64,000 nucleotides of DNA from JARRPM01 sp963792815 (GTDB lineage Bacteria > Pseudomonadota > Gammaproteobacteria > Pseudomonadales > Halieaceae), in contig CAWBXR010000012.1 of NCBI GenBank assembly GCA_963792815.1, positions 372,001 to 436,000 of the forward strand, written 5' to 3'. Both the position numbers and the translations under genes were made by a program. The notes under the pieces were generated by a model. The model saw only the letters and a program-made list of their open reading frames with translations, had not been told where the DNA came from and ran no database searches. Shown here in pieces: positions 35,054-45,068 of the stretch (within the stretch, counting starts at the first letter, position 1; each line of letters opens with the position of its first letter).

Positions 35054-35947
35054 ATGCAGAAACTCCCCAGCGTGCGCCAGCTGCAATACTTCGTCACCCT
35101 GGACGAAATGGGCCATTTCGGCCGGGCCGCGGAGGCCTGTTTCGTATCCCAGTCGGCCTTCAGCACCGCTATACAGGAACTGGAGACCACCCTGGGTGCG
35201 CAACTGGTGGATCGCACCAACCGGCGGGTTACCATCAACAGGGTCGGCAGGGAGGTGGCGGTACAGGCCAGGATATGTCTGCAGGAATTGCAGGATATCG
35301 CCCGCCTCGCCCGGGAGCGCGAAGGCCCCCTGTCCGGCAAACTCATACTCGGTGTCATTCCGACGATCGGGCCGTTCCTGCTGCCGACCCTATTGAAGAA
35401 ACTGCGGCGCAGCTTTCCGAAACTACAGCTGTACCTGCGTGAGCAGCGCAGCGACGAATTGTACGCAAGCCTGCAGGAAGGCAATATCGACCTGCTGCTG
35501 ATGGCATTGCCTTTCCCGCTGAAAAATGTCGAGACCGAGATACTGTTTCGCGACGGCTTCCTGCTGGCCTGCCGCAAGGACACAGAGCTGGTGGACCCGG
35601 CCAAGTTCAGTGTCGACCAGCTGAATCCCGAGAGCGTACTGCTGCTCGAAGACGGCCACTGCCTGCGCGATCACGCCGTCTCGGCCTGTCACATCAGCGA
35701 GCTGGACAAGGTCAACCGTTTCGCCGCGTCAAGCCTGCACACCCTGTTGGAAATGGTGGAAAGCGACCTGGGGGTTACGTTCATACCGGAGATGGCACGG
35801 GGTTCCGCCCTGCTGCGCGGGACTCGCATCGCCACCCACCCGGTGAAGAGCGCCGGGTACAGGGACATCGCCCTGATCTGGCGCAAGGGCAGCAATCACG
35901 GCGATGACTTTCGCACCCTGGGAGCCTTCATCCGTGAAAATCGCTGA
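35054..35947 (+). CDS. oxyR: OxyR, hydrogen peroxide-sensing LysR-type regulator
   Basis: The 297-residue LysR protein has a winged helix at residues 5-65 (LQYFVTLDEMGHFGRAAEAC, SQSAFSTAIQELE). The effector domain contains GHCLRDHAVSAC at about 198-209, the exact layout of the two OxyR redox cysteines (Cys199 and Cys208 in E. coli). Oxidation forms the disulfide that activates transcription of peroxide-defence genes. AGAGG lies upstream of the ATG. Divergent arrangement with peroxiredoxin implies direct regulation of that gene. Confidence 0.9.
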   Translation: MQKLPSVRQLQYFVTLDEMGHFGRAAEACFVSQSAFSTAIQELETTLGAQLVDRTNRRVTINRVGREVAVQARICLQELQDIARLAREREGPLSGKLILGVIPTIGPFLLPTLLKKLRRSFPKLQLYLREQRSDELYASLQEGNIDLLLMALPFPLKNVETEILFRDGFLLACRKDTELVDPAKFSVDQLNPESVLLLEDGHCLRDHAVSACHISELDKVNRFAASSLHTLLEMVESDLGVTFIPEMARGSALLRGTRIATHPVKSAGYRDIALIWRKGSNHGDDFRTLGAFIRENR

Positions 35948-36200
35948 GATCCGGGACCGGTTTTCTGGCGGACTCTCCACGGTTATATGAACCGGGATAT
36001 TCAGAACCAAACAGTAGTGGCCAAGCCCCTCGACCTTTGCTTTCATGGAGGTGTGCCCAAGGGCACCCTTCGTTGTATTGCTTCGCTGTTATAAGCCTAT
36101 ACACGTCACACCAAAACAACACCAGCGGCCCCCATGCAGCGACTGCAGGGGGACTGCCCGGTCCGCCGGGCCCGCGGCGTCCGAGACGGAGAAAGACTAT

Positions 36201-36404
36201 ATGAGAAGACAGAAGCGCGACATGAACTCCAGGGCATACGATCGGGGCTACCAGGCCGGCGTCAGCGGCCGCAGCCAGGACATATGCCCACATACCGAAG
36301 AGGAACACCGCCAGAACTGGTTGACCGGCTGGCGTGAAGGCCGCTGCGACCAGTGGGATGGATTGACCGGCGTCTCCGGGGTTCATAAAATCCGCGCAGT
36401 CTGA
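36201..36404 (+). CDS. rmf: Ribosome modulation factor
   Basis: The 67-residue protein begins MRRQKRDMNSRAYDRGYQAG and continues GRSQDICPHTEEEHRQNWL, then GWREG. This is the RMF pattern: a basic N-terminus, RGYQAG, a Cys-Pro and an NW-GWREG helix. RMF dimerises 70S ribosomes into inactive 100S particles in stationary phase. A C-terminal extension of about 12 residues is longer than E. coli RMF. GGAGAAAG lies upstream of the ATG. The gene is monocistronic and converges on the NAD-glutamate dehydrogenase gene. Confidence 0.9.
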   Translation: MRRQKRDMNSRAYDRGYQAGVSGRSQDICPHTEEEHRQNWLTGWREGRCDQWDGLTGVSGVHKIRAV

Positions 36405-36446
36405 AGGCAGCCCTGCACCCGTAACACCCCCGCATTTAAACCGCAT

Positions 36447-36474
36447 CGCTCACCGGGCCTTTACCCGGCGAGCG
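36447..36474. terminator. Hairpin between rmf and NAD-GDH
   Basis: CGCTCACCGGG and CCCGGCGAGCG form an 11-bp stem with one mismatch around a six-base loop. It may serve both convergent genes. No strong T-run follows on either strand. Confidence 0.4.
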
Positions 36475-36479
36475 CTACG

Positions 36480-39400
36480 TTACTTTATCACCATGCTGCT
36501 CTGGGCAAGGTCGAGCAATTCCCGGTTGGCCACGGCAAACATGGCGAAGTCCGGTGCAGCGTTGGCATGTAGCTCGGCCAACATCTGGCGCCAACGCTCC
36601 ATCAGGCGTATTTCCTTTTTCTCCCACTGGTTGATACAGCGCAGCAGGTTAAGGTCCTCGCCCATGTGACGCAGCGCGCCGATCGCCAGCGTTCTTTGCT
36701 GCCACTCGAGATCCTCCAGATAGGTATCCCTGGCCAGGGCCTGCCACTCATTATCAATTTTGCTGGACAGAATCAGGTCGCTGAACCAGTCCAGCTCAAG
36801 CCGCTCGCCGATATAGAAATACAGCCGGGCCACGTCCATCAGTGGCGCGTCCGTGTCGCCGGTCGCCTGGATGATGCCCAGCGCCGTATAGGCGTGGTCG
36901 GCAGAGGCGACAGATTGCGCCAGCTCCGCGTCGACGCCCTCCTCGATGAAATGGTCATACAGCGTCTGGAACTGATCGGCCGCCCGCCCCCGCAGCATGG
37001 AGGGATAAGCTTCCGCCAGCTGCTCCAGCCCCTCGGCGAAACCGGCAATACAACCGGTGGGAGCCAGCTCGTGCCGCCGGTTGCGCAGCAGCCAACGGGT
37101 TGCCCGCTTCACCAGGCGGATCAGGCTGAGCATCATTTCCATCTGGACAGCCGACGAGACCTGGTGGTCAAGCGACTCGATCTGTTGCCAGAGGTCCCGT
37201 ATACCGTATATTTCCATTGCGGAAATGTAGGCTCTAGCCACATCGGCCACCACCGCCCCGGTCGCGCTCTGCTGGCGTTGGATGTAACTCATACCCATGC
37301 GGTTGACTATGTCATTGGCCAGCTGGGTCGCCATGATCTCCCGGTGCAGCCGGTGGGCGCGGACCTCCTCGCCATAACTGTCTACCAATTGCTGCGGAAA
37401 GGCCGATTCAACCGCGACGGCCAGGTAGGCATCGCTACCCAGGTCAGATTCTATCAACTGCTCCTTCAACACCGCCTTGCTGTAGGAGACCAGCACTGAG
37501 AGCTCAGGGCGGGTGAGGGCCTGGCCGCGCACCCGTCGCTCCAGCAGCTCCTCGTCAGAGGGCAGGAACTCGAGCTCGCGGTTGAGACGCCCCGCCTCCT
37601 CGAAAGACCGGATGAAGCGCTGGTACTCACCGCCGCGCTCTACCGCCTGGAACTCGGCCATACTGATGGCCTGCACCTGGTGATAGTTATTGCGCAGCAC
37701 CAGCTCCGCCACGCTTTCCGTCATTTCAACCAGCAGCGCGTTGCGATGTTTCTCGGTGAGGTCGCCCCGGGCGACAACGGTATTGAGCAATATCTTTATA
37801 TTGACCTCGTGGTCGGAGCAGTCGACTCCTCCCGCGTTGTCGACAAAGTCGGTATTGGAACGGCCGCCGGCCAGGCCGAATTCCACCCTGGCCAGCTGGG
37901 TGATGCCGAGATTGCCGCCCTCCCCGACTACCCGGCAGCGCAGATCCCGGGCATCCACCCGCAGGCCGTCGTTGGATTTGTCGCCGACGTCCGTATGAGA
38001 TTCGCTGCTGGCCTTTACGTAGGTGCCTATGCCCCCATTCCACAACAGGTCCACCGGCGCCCGCAGCAGGTGGGAAATCAGCTCGTTGGGCGGCAGGTGG
38101 TCCACATCGATGTCGAAATGCGATTTCATCTCGGGCGAGATCGCGATTGACTTGGCAGCCCTGGGAAAGACGCCGCCGCCGGCTGAAATCAGGTCACGGT
38201 TGTAATCCGCCCAACCGGAGCCCGGCAGGTTGAAGAGGCGCTGACGCTCGACAAAGCTGCCGGCCGCATCGGGTTCCGGGTCGATAAAGATATGCATGTG
38301 ATTGAATGCCGCGACCAGCCGGATATGCTCGGACAACAGCATGCCGTTGCCAAACACATCGCCCGCCATGTCACCGATGCCGACCACGGTAAAGTCGGTG
38401 CTCTGCACATCCATACCCATTTCCCGGAAGTGGCGTTGTACCGACACCCAGGCCCCGCGGGCGGTAATGCCCATTTTCTTGTGGTCGTAGCCCGCGCTGC
38501 CGCCGGAGGCGAAGGCATCTCCAAGCCAGAAATCGTATTCCGCGGAAATCGCGTTGGCGATGTCCGAGAAGCTGGCCGTACCCTTATCCGCGGCAACGAC
38601 GAGATAGGGGTCCTCGTCATCCTTGGCCACGACATGGGGCGGTCTCTGGACACCCTCCTCGGTTCGATTGTCGGTAATATCCAGCAGTGCCCGCACGTAC
38701 ATCTGGTAGCAGGCAATGCCCTCCTTCTGGATTTCATCCCGCGTCATGTCGGGCCGCAGCTGGCGCGCCACAAAGCCGCCCTTGGCCCCGACCGGGACAA
38801 TCACAGCGTTCTTTACCTGCTGTGCCTTGACCAGCCCGAGCACCTCGGTGCGGTAATCCTCAAGGCGGTCAGACCAGCGCAGCCCGCCCCGGGCCACTTT
38901 GCCTCCACGCAGGTGTACGCCCTCGACACGGGGGGAGTACACGTAAATTTCGTACAGCGGTACCGGCTGGGGTATGCCGGGAATATCCCCGGGCCTGAGT
39001 TTCAGTGAGATGTAGGCCTTGAGCGAACCGTCCGGCCCTTCCTGGAAAAAGTTGGTGCGCAGGGTCGCTTTGATCAGCAGCACGAACTGGCGAATAATCC
39101 GGTCCTCGCCGAGATTCTCTACCTGTTCGAGCGAATCGAGGATGCGCTGCTCCACCGCCTGCTCACGCTGTGCCCGCCAGTCGTCGTCGCCTTCGAAAAC
39201 AGGCGAGAAGCGGGTTAGAAAGAGCTCGACGATACACCCGGTAATCTGTAGATGGTGGGCCAGCGTTTCCGCGATATATTCGACACTGAAAGGGAATCTC
39301 ACCTGTCGCAGGTAGCGCGCATAGGCCCGCAGCAGGGCGATCTCCCGCCAGCTCAGTCGAGTACCTATCAACAGGCGATTGAATGAATCATTCTCCGCCT

Positions 39401-41330
39401 TGCCGAACCAGATCAGGGAGAAGGCGTCTTCAAATTCAGCCTTGACCTCATCCAGCACTATGTTGTGGGACAGGGCGTAGATCAGGGTAAATTCCTGTAT
39501 CCAGTAAACCCTTCCGTCGCTGGCGCGCACGCCGTAGGGCCGCTCCGTCATGACCCTCAGGCCAAGGTTTTCAAGGATAGGCAACACATCTGACAGGGGC
39601 AGGCTCTGACCGCAGTGATAAAGGCGCAGGCGCAGCATTTCCCCGCCCTCTTCCACCAGGCGGTAGAGGCTCATGGTCAATTCCTCGCCATTTCGCAGGC
39701 GCAGGAGCTGCTTGATATCAAGTACGCCCACCCTCGGATCGAAGTCGTCGCGATAACCCGGCGGGAACCCCGCTGCCAGCTCGCGAACATAAACCTCGCC
39801 GTTCTCCTCGCCAAACTCCTCGATCAGGCGAATACGCAGGCGGTCTTCCCAGGCCAGGGTAGCCTGGACAATCTGGTCCTCGATTTCGCTCGCGTCGTAA
39901 TCCAGTGCCTTGTTGGGGTCGACCCGCATGACAAAGTGGCATCGCACCAGGATGGATTCGGAAAAGTGGGTGGTAAACTCCACTTCCTCCGCATTGAAGG
40001 CCTCACACAGTATGTGTTCTATTTTTTCGCGCTGTTCCGTGGTGTAGCGATCGCGCGGTATATAGACCATGCAGTTGACGAACTTGTTGTGGGGGTCCCT
40101 GCGCACGAACAGCCGGGTCTGGCGGCGCTCCTGGATACGGTTGACCGAGGTCACCGTGTCATACAGCTCCTGGATACTTGACTGGAACAGCTCGTCCCGC
40201 GGGAACAATTCCAGCACCCGCACCAGTTCCCTGCTCTCGTGATCCGAGGAATCGAGACTGGACATTTCCATCACGCGCTCCACCTTGCGCCGCAGGATCG
40301 GGATCAGCTTGGGATTCATGGTGTAGACGGAGGATGTGTAAAGGCCGATAAAGCGATGCTGGCCCACCAGGGTGCCGGCGGCGTCAAATACCTTGGCCTC
40401 GACATAGTCCGGGTAGGTCAGTCGGTGCACCCGCGAGCGCTGGCGCGACTTCGAAAAACTCAGCTGCCGCCGGCGCAGGTCCTCAGCGGAGCTGTGCTCC
40501 AGATCGGCCATAAGGTCCTCTGCACCGCGGGTGTTGCGATGACGCAGGGTACCCAGGCTGGCCTCCTCGACCACAAGAACCCGCTGGCCGGGGGTGCCGG
40601 CGTCCTGCACTCCGAGGTATTCATAACCCAGCATCGTCATATGCGCATCGCGCAACCACTCGATGAAAGCCGCGGCCTCCTCGCGCAGCTCAAGATCGAC
40701 ACACTCACTGGCGCGAAGCTGGTTGACCACCTCCTGCAGCTGGTTGCCCATGGCGGGAAAGTCATCCACCACCAGCGCAACTTCCTGCAGTATTTCCAGC
40801 AGAGTCTGCCGCAGCTCCTCCAGCTCGGCCGGGTTGGAATGACGGCCGATCTCAAAATACAGTACCGCCTCCTCCGGGATATCGCTGCCGGCGCCCTCCT
40901 GGTCACTCAGCAAGGCCTCCAGTTCCCGCGCCTGATTGCGCCTGATCACCAGGTTCGAGCTGGCTATGCTGTGTATCGTCAGGTTGCGCCGATTCAGTTC
41001 GCCCCGCACCGATGCCGTACAGAATGGGATACCGCGACACAGGATCGCCACCACCGTGTATTTGCTCTCCCAGCCGTGGCTCTGTATTTCGGGATTGAAA
41101 ATACGGATCTTTGGCGCTGTATCGGGCCAGGAATGCATGAAGCGCAACAGGCCATAGAGGCAACCGTAGAGGTTTTCCACCGAGCGGTCACGCAGGTCCT
41201 CCGCGGGGAACCGGCCGTAAAAGGCGGCAGCCAGATTGTGCAGTGAGGCCCGGTCAGCTTCGTCGGCCTTGGCATCTATGCGCTGGCCCAACTCCGTCAG
41301 CAGGCTTTTCTTGAGGGTATCCCAGATCAT
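36480..41330 (-). CDS. gdhB: NAD-specific glutamate dehydrogenase, 180-kDa type
   Basis: The protein of about 1,616 residues is the large-subunit bacterial NAD-GDH (Bac_GDH). A long N-terminal region contains ACT-like regulatory segments (residues 1 to about 700). The catalytic part has GGKVARGGLRWSDRLEDYRT, GLVKAQQVKNAVIVPVGAKG, ASGGSAGYDHKKMGITARGA and GIGDMAGDVFGNGML. It deaminates glutamate to 2-oxoglutarate, a catabolic role. The start MIWDTLKKSLL at 41330 is chosen; an upstream in-frame start at 41369 adds 13 residues. Ribosome-site signal is weak. Single-gene unit, divergent from the moxR operon. The frame is intact throughout its 4.85 kb. Confidence 0.9.
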   Translation of the reverse strand: MIWDTLKKSLLTELGQRIDAKADEADRASLHNLAAAFYGRFPAEDLRDRSVENLYGCLYGLLRFMHSWPDTAPKIRIFNPEIQSHGWESKYTVVAILCRGIPFCTASVRGELNRRNLTIHSIASSNLVIRRNQARELEALLSDQEGAGSDIPEEAVLYFEIGRHSNPAELEELRQTLLEILQEVALVVDDFPAMGNQLQEVVNQLRASECVDLELREEAAAFIEWLRDAHMTMLGYEYLGVQDAGTPGQRVLVVEEASLGTLRHRNTRGAEDLMADLEHSSAEDLRRRQLSFSKSRQRSRVHRLTYPDYVEAKVFDAAGTLVGQHRFIGLYTSSVYTMNPKLIPILRRKVERVMEMSSLDSSDHESRELVRVLELFPRDELFQSSIQELYDTVTSVNRIQERRQTRLFVRRDPHNKFVNCMVYIPRDRYTTEQREKIEHILCEAFNAEEVEFTTHFSESILVRCHFVMRVDPNKALDYDASEIEDQIVQATLAWEDRLRIRLIEEFGEENGEVYVRELAAGFPPGYRDDFDPRVGVLDIKQLLRLRNGEELTMSLYRLVEEGGEMLRLRLYHCGQSLPLSDVLPILENLGLRVMTERPYGVRASDGRVYWIQEFTLIYALSHNIVLDEVKAEFEDAFSLIWFGKAENDSFNRLLIGTRLSWREIALLRAYARYLRQVRFPFSVEYIAETLAHHLQITGCIVELFLTRFSPVFEGDDDWRAQREQAVEQRILDSLEQVENLGEDRIIRQFVLLIKATLRTNFFQEGPDGSLKAYISLKLRPGDIPGIPQPVPLYEIYVYSPRVEGVHLRGGKVARGGLRWSDRLEDYRTEVLGLVKAQQVKNAVIVPVGAKGGFVARQLRPDMTRDEIQKEGIACYQMYVRALLDITDNRTEEGVQRPPHVVAKDDEDPYLVVAADKGTASFSDIANAISAEYDFWLGDAFASGGSAGYDHKKMGITARGAWVSVQRHFREMGMDVQSTDFTVVGIGDMAGDVFGNGMLLSEHIRLVAAFNHMHIFIDPEPDAAGSFVERQRLFNLPGSGWADYNRDLISAGGGVFPRAAKSIAISPEMKSHFDIDVDHLPPNELISHLLRAPVDLLWNGGIGTYVKASSESHTDVGDKSNDGLRVDARDLRCRVVGEGGNLGITQLARVEFGLAGGRSNTDFVDNAGGVDCSDHEVNIKILLNTVVARGDLTEKHRNALLVEMTESVAELVLRNNYHQVQAISMAEFQAVERGGEYQRFIRSFEEAGRLNRELEFLPSDEELLERRVRGQALTRPELSVLVSYSKAVLKEQLIESDLGSDAYLAVAVESAFPQQLVDSYGEEVRAHRLHREIMATQLANDIVNRMGMSYIQRQQSATGAVVADVARAYISAMEIYGIRDLWQQIESLDHQVSSAVQMEMMLSLIRLVKRATRWLLRNRRHELAPTGCIAGFAEGLEQLAEAYPSMLRGRAADQFQTLYDHFIEEGVDAELAQSVASADHAYTALGIIQATGDTDAPLMDVARLYFYIGERLELDWFSDLILSSKIDNEWQALARDTYLEDLEWQQRTLAIGALRHMGEDLNLLRCINQWEKKEIRLMERWRQMLAELHANAAPDFAMFAVANRELLDLAQSSMVIK

Positions 41331-41660
41331 AATTCTAATTATCGCTGCGTCGACCGGCTCCAAAACCACAGGTTTGACCCTCAGGCGGGCAAGGCCGGCT
41401 GCCTGTCAGAACCAGGGGTTGGAAATGGTTGAACGAGTCCTGTTATTTAGTTGCCCCTAGTCTAGCCCAATCCACCGGCCTTGTTACCCACTAGCTGGAA
41501 CTTTTACAGTCGGTGCCAGTCAGAGCTAGCGCCCGGACCCACAGGGGCTCAAACACACTGCATTGAGCGCATGGCTGGGCTACTATACGGACCCTCCGCG
41601 CCGCGCCATCCAGGATTGGCGCAGGACGCGGCGTAATCGTGAACAAACTCGGGAGTAAAT
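41331..41660. promoter_or_regulatory. Divergent intergenic region between NAD-GDH and the moxR operon
   Basis: This region of 330 bases has no coding potential. For the plus strand a weak sigma-70-like pair is visible: TTGAGC at 41563-41568 and TATACG at 41584-41589, with a 15-base spacing that is shorter than ideal. Nothing comparable was seen for the minus strand. Confidence 0.3.
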
Positions 41661-42617
41661 GTGGCAAGCGCAGACGTGAGAGCACTGGAGGACTGGCTCA
41701 GCAGCCAGATTATCGGTCAATCCCACCTCGTACAACGACTGATCATCGCCCTGCTGGCCAATGGTCACCTGTTGGTAGAGGGTGCCCCGGGCCTGGCCAA
41801 GACCCGGGCCATCAAGACCCTGGCGGACGGCGTCGAGGGCTCCTTTCACCGCATCCAGTTCACCCCCGACCTGCTCCCCGGGGATGTCACCGGAACCGAG
41901 ATTTACCGCCCGCAGGAGGCCAACTTCCACTTCCAGAAAGGGCCTATTTTCCACAATATGGTGCTGGCGGACGAGGTGAACCGCGCACCGGCCAAAGTGC
42001 AGTCAGCGCTGCTCGAAGCGATGGCGGAACGCCAGGTCAGCGTGGGCAGCCAGACCTACCAGCTGCCTGAACTGTTTCTGGTGATGGCCACCCAGAACCC
42101 TATCGAGCAGGAGGGAACCTACCCGCTGCCGGAGGCCCAGCTCGATCGCTTCCTGATGCATGTCAACGTGGATTACCCCGATGCCAGCGCGGAGATGGAG
42201 ATCCTGCGCCTGACCCGCGCCGAGGCGAGCGCGAGCTCCGCCGCCAAGCCCCGGCCCCTGTCCCAGCAGACAGTGTTCGCCGCCCGCCAGGAAGTGCTGG
42301 CGATGCACATGTCCAGCCCGGTGGAGCAGTACATAGTGCAACTGGTAATCGCCAGCCGCAAACCCGGCGCTTACTCCCGGGAGCTTGCGGGCTGGATTGA
42401 ATATGGCGGCAGCCCGCGCGCCACCATCGCCCTGGATCGCTGTGCCCGCGCGCACGCCTGGCTGCGAGGCCAGGACTACGTCAGCCCCGACGATGTCCAG
42501 GCCGTCGCCGGCGACGTGTTCCGCCATCGCCTGCTGCTCAGCTTCGAAGCGGAGGCAAACGGCGTGACACCGGACCAGGTCATCAACGAATTACTGGCGC
42601 TCGTCCCAGTAGGCTGA
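41661..42617 (+). CDS. MoxR-family AAA+ ATPase
   Basis: The 318-residue ATPase has Walker A GAPGLAKT (about residues 41-48), Walker B VLADEVNRAP, sensor motif ATQNPIEQEGTYPLPEAQLD and a helical lid domain. MoxR proteins work as chaperone-like remodellers with VWA-domain partners encoded beside them, as here. Translation starts at GTG. It leads a tight operon with DUF58, DUF4381, two VWA proteins and BatD, the arrangement known as PA3070-3075 in Pseudomonas (recalled). Confidence 0.9.
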   Translation: MASADVRALEDWLSSQIIGQSHLVQRLIIALLANGHLLVEGAPGLAKTRAIKTLADGVEGSFHRIQFTPDLLPGDVTGTEIYRPQEANFHFQKGPIFHNMVLADEVNRAPAKVQSALLEAMAERQVSVGSQTYQLPELFLVMATQNPIEQEGTYPLPEAQLDRFLMHVNVDYPDASAEMEILRLTRAEASASSAAKPRPLSQQTVFAARQEVLAMHMSSPVEQYIVQLVIASRKPGAYSRELAGWIEYGGSPRATIALDRCARAHAWLRGQDYVSPDDVQAVAGDVFRHRLLLSFEAEANGVTPDQVINELLALVPVG

Positions 42618-42619
42618 GT

Positions 42620-43558
42620 ATGCGCCTTGCCGATGTGACCGCCCCGGCTCATGGCGCCTACGTGGCGCTGGAGGACCTTATCGCACTGCGCTTCCCCGCG
42701 CGGCAATTGCGCCTGGGCCGTCGCAACCGGGCGCTGAGCGTCCTGGCCGGACCCAACAAGTCCAACTTCCGCGGTCGCGGTATCGATTTCGAGGAAGTCC
42801 GCAATTACCAGGCCGGCGACGATATCCGCAGCATCGACTGGCGGGTGACCGCCCGCACCGGTACTGCGCATACCAAGTTGTTCCGCGAGGAGCGCGAACG
42901 CCCGGTGCTGGTGGCTGTAGACCAGCGCAGCAGCATGTTCTTTGGGTCCAGTCACTGCTTCAAGTCGGTGCTCGCCGCGCAGCTGGCCAGCTTGCTGGCC
43001 TGGAGCGCACTGGATGCCGGCGACCGGGTGGGCGGGCTGGTCTTCAACGGCGCCAGCCATCGGGAAATCCGCCCGCGACGCAGTCGCAAAACCGTGCTGG
43101 CCCTGCTGTCGCAGATAGCGCAGTACAACCGCACACTGCCCCTGGCCGCACCCGCGGACACCGGTTTTGCCGAAATACTGGCCAATCTCAGGCGCATCGT
43201 TCGCCCTGGCAGCAGTTTATTCATCGTCAGCGACTTCCGTGGGGCCGAGGAAGAAAGAGCCCGTGAACAGCTGTTCCAGATGGCCCAGCATATCGAGATC
43301 ACCGCCATCGCCTGCGGCGACCCGCTGGAGGCCGACCTGCCGAAAGCCGGGCGCTACGCAGTGACCGACGGCAGGGCACGCAGCGAACTCGATACGGCTG
43401 ACCGGGGGCTGCGCAGCAGTTACCGTGAACGGGCCCGGCAACGCAGCGAGCGGTTGTCGCGGGACCTGCTGCGCCTTGGCATACCCATGATGAAGGCGCA
43501 GACAGACCAGGCCCCCTTCAGTGTGTTGCAACAATTCTACGGAGACCCCCGCCGGTGA
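42620..43558 (+). CDS. DUF58 domain protein
   Basis: The 312-residue protein has the DUF58 core RGRGIDFEEVRNYQAGDDIR followed by SIDWRVTARTG, then a VWA-like fold (PVLVAVDQRSSMFFG, SLFIVSDFRGAEEE). The first VWA metal motif is DQRSS, close to DxSxS. It starts three bases after moxR and its last four bases overlap the DUF4381 start (GTGA). Members are cytoplasmic partners of MoxR ATPases with no fixed function. Confidence 0.88.
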   Translation: MRLADVTAPAHGAYVALEDLIALRFPARQLRLGRRNRALSVLAGPNKSNFRGRGIDFEEVRNYQAGDDIRSIDWRVTARTGTAHTKLFREERERPVLVAVDQRSSMFFGSSHCFKSVLAAQLASLLAWSALDAGDRVGGLVFNGASHREIRPRRSRKTVLALLSQIAQYNRTLPLAAPADTGFAEILANLRRIVRPGSSLFIVSDFRGAEEERAREQLFQMAQHIEITAIACGDPLEADLPKAGRYAVTDGRARSELDTADRGLRSSYRERARQRSERLSRDLLRLGIPMMKAQTDQAPFSVLQQFYGDPRR

Positions 43559-44031
43559 ACCCGCAGGACCCGCTGGCCGCCCTGCATCCCCTGCGGGAGC
43601 CCCTTGCCGTGGGCTGGTGGCCGCCGGCCCCGGGCTGGTGGCTGCTGGCGGGGCTGGTGCTCGTCGCGCTGCTGGCGCTGGCCTGGTTCGCCCTGCGGCG
43701 CTACCGCGCCAATGCCTATCGCCGGCAGGCGCTGGCCCGACTCAGGGAACTGGCCACCGGATACCAGCAGCAGGCAGACCCGCAACGGTTTATCGCCGAG
43801 ACCAACGCACTGTTGAAGAGCATTGCCCTGGTGGCCTATCCCCGGCGGGAAGTCGCCGCCAGCAGCGGCGCCCGGTGGCTGGCATTTCTCAACAGCAGCC
43901 TCGGGCAGGAGGAGCAGTTTCCCGAGGGCTTTGTTTCCGGCGCCTATCACCGGCAATGCCCCGATATCGACACGGACCAGGTACTGCGCGCCGCGGCGAG
44001 CTGGATCAGGCGCCACGAGGCGGCGCGATGA
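43555..44031 (+). CDS. DUF4381 domain protein
   Basis: The 158-residue membrane protein has a short N-terminus (NPQDPLAALHPLREP), one transmembrane helix near 25-50 (GWWLLAGLVLVALLALAWFA) and a cytoplasmic domain (AETNALLKSIALVAYPR, WLAFLNSS). This is the DUF4381 pattern found between DUF58 and VWA genes in Bat-type operons. GTG start; ATGA overlap with the next gene. Role unknown, presumed scaffold of the VWA complex. Confidence 0.85.
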   Translation: MNPQDPLAALHPLREPLAVGWWPPAPGWWLLAGLVLVALLALAWFALRRYRANAYRRQALARLRELATGYQQQADPQRFIAETNALLKSIALVAYPRREVAASSGARWLAFLNSSLGQEEQFPEGFVSGAYHRQCPDIDTDQVLRAAASWIRRHEAAR

Positions 44032-45068
44032 TTGAATGGATCTGGCCCTGGATGCTGGCACTGGCGCCCCTGCCCTGGCTGGTGCAGCGCCTGGTGCCGG
44101 CGGCGAAAAGCCAGGAACCGGCGCTGCGGGCACCGTTCTTCGAGGAGTGGCAGCAGCTCAGTAGCAACGGGGAGACCCGCGGCAGCGGCGGCGGTCGCAG
44201 GCTCCCTGCAGCGGCCCTGTGGTTGATCTGGCTCCTGCTGCTGCTGGCGGCCGCCCGGCCCACCTGGATCGGCGAGGCTATCGAGCTGCCCAACAGCGGT
44301 CGCGACCTGATGCTGGCGGTCGATATTTCAGGTTCCATGCAAATTGAGGACATGCAGCAGGGCCAGACCCTGGTGCAACGGATCACCGCGGTGAAAAAGG
44401 TGGGGGCCGATTTTATCGCCCGTCGCAGCGGGGACCGGCTCGGCCTGATCCTGTTTGGCAGCAACGCCTATGTCCAGTCGCCCCTGAGCTTTGACACCAG
44501 TACGGTCGAACGCTTTCTGCTCGAGGCCCAGATCGGCTTCGCCGGCCAGGATACCGCCATCGGCGACGCCATCGGCCTTGCAGTAAAGCGGCTCAGGGAA
44601 CGTCCGGCAGAGAGCCGCGTGCTGGTTCTGCTTACCGACGGCCAGGACACCGCCAGCTCGGTTAGCCCCCAGGACGCGGCGCAATTGGCCAGGGAACTCG
44701 GTATTCGGATCTACACCATCGGCATCGGGGCGGACCGGATGACCCTGCCCGGCCTGTTCGGCTCCAGTTTCGGCAGTCGCCAGGTCAACCCCTCCGCAGA
44801 GCTGGACGAGGCAGGTCTGCAAGAAATTGCAAACCTGACCGGCGGCCAGTATTTCCGCGCCCGTGATCCCCAGGAGCTGGCCACCATCTACCAGTTGCTG
44901 GATCAACTGGAGCCGGTTGAGCAGGCGCTGGTGTCCTATCGGCCCCGCCAGGCACTGGGCTATATTCCGCTGCTGCTGGCCCTGCTGGTGAGTTTTGCCC
45001 TGGCCCTGCGCCAGCTGCTGCGCACTGCCCGCTGGGACAGAGGCCCCGGCATGGGGGAGGCACAGTGA
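44028..45068 (+). CDS. BatA-like VWA domain membrane protein
   Basis: The 346-residue protein has an N-terminal helix, a second helix at about 62-80 (ALWLIWLLLLLAAARP), a VWA domain with a complete MIDAS (LAVDISGSM, then LTDGQDTASS) and a C-terminal helix (GYIPLLLALLVSFALALRQL). The VWA domain therefore lies between membrane segments on the periplasmic side. BatA-type proteins have been linked to aerotolerance and envelope stress. Four-base overlaps join it to both neighbours. Confidence 0.88.
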   Translation: MIEWIWPWMLALAPLPWLVQRLVPAAKSQEPALRAPFFEEWQQLSSNGETRGSGGGRRLPAAALWLIWLLLLLAAARPTWIGEAIELPNSGRDLMLAVDISGSMQIEDMQQGQTLVQRITAVKKVGADFIARRSGDRLGLILFGSNAYVQSPLSFDTSTVERFLLEAQIGFAGQDTAIGDAIGLAVKRLRERPAESRVLVLLTDGQDTASSVSPQDAAQLARELGIRIYTIGIGADRMTLPGLFGSSFGSRQVNPSAELDEAGLQEIANLTGGQYFRARDPQELATIYQLLDQLEPVEQALVSYRPRQALGYIPLLLALLVSFALALRQLLRTARWDRGPGMGEAQ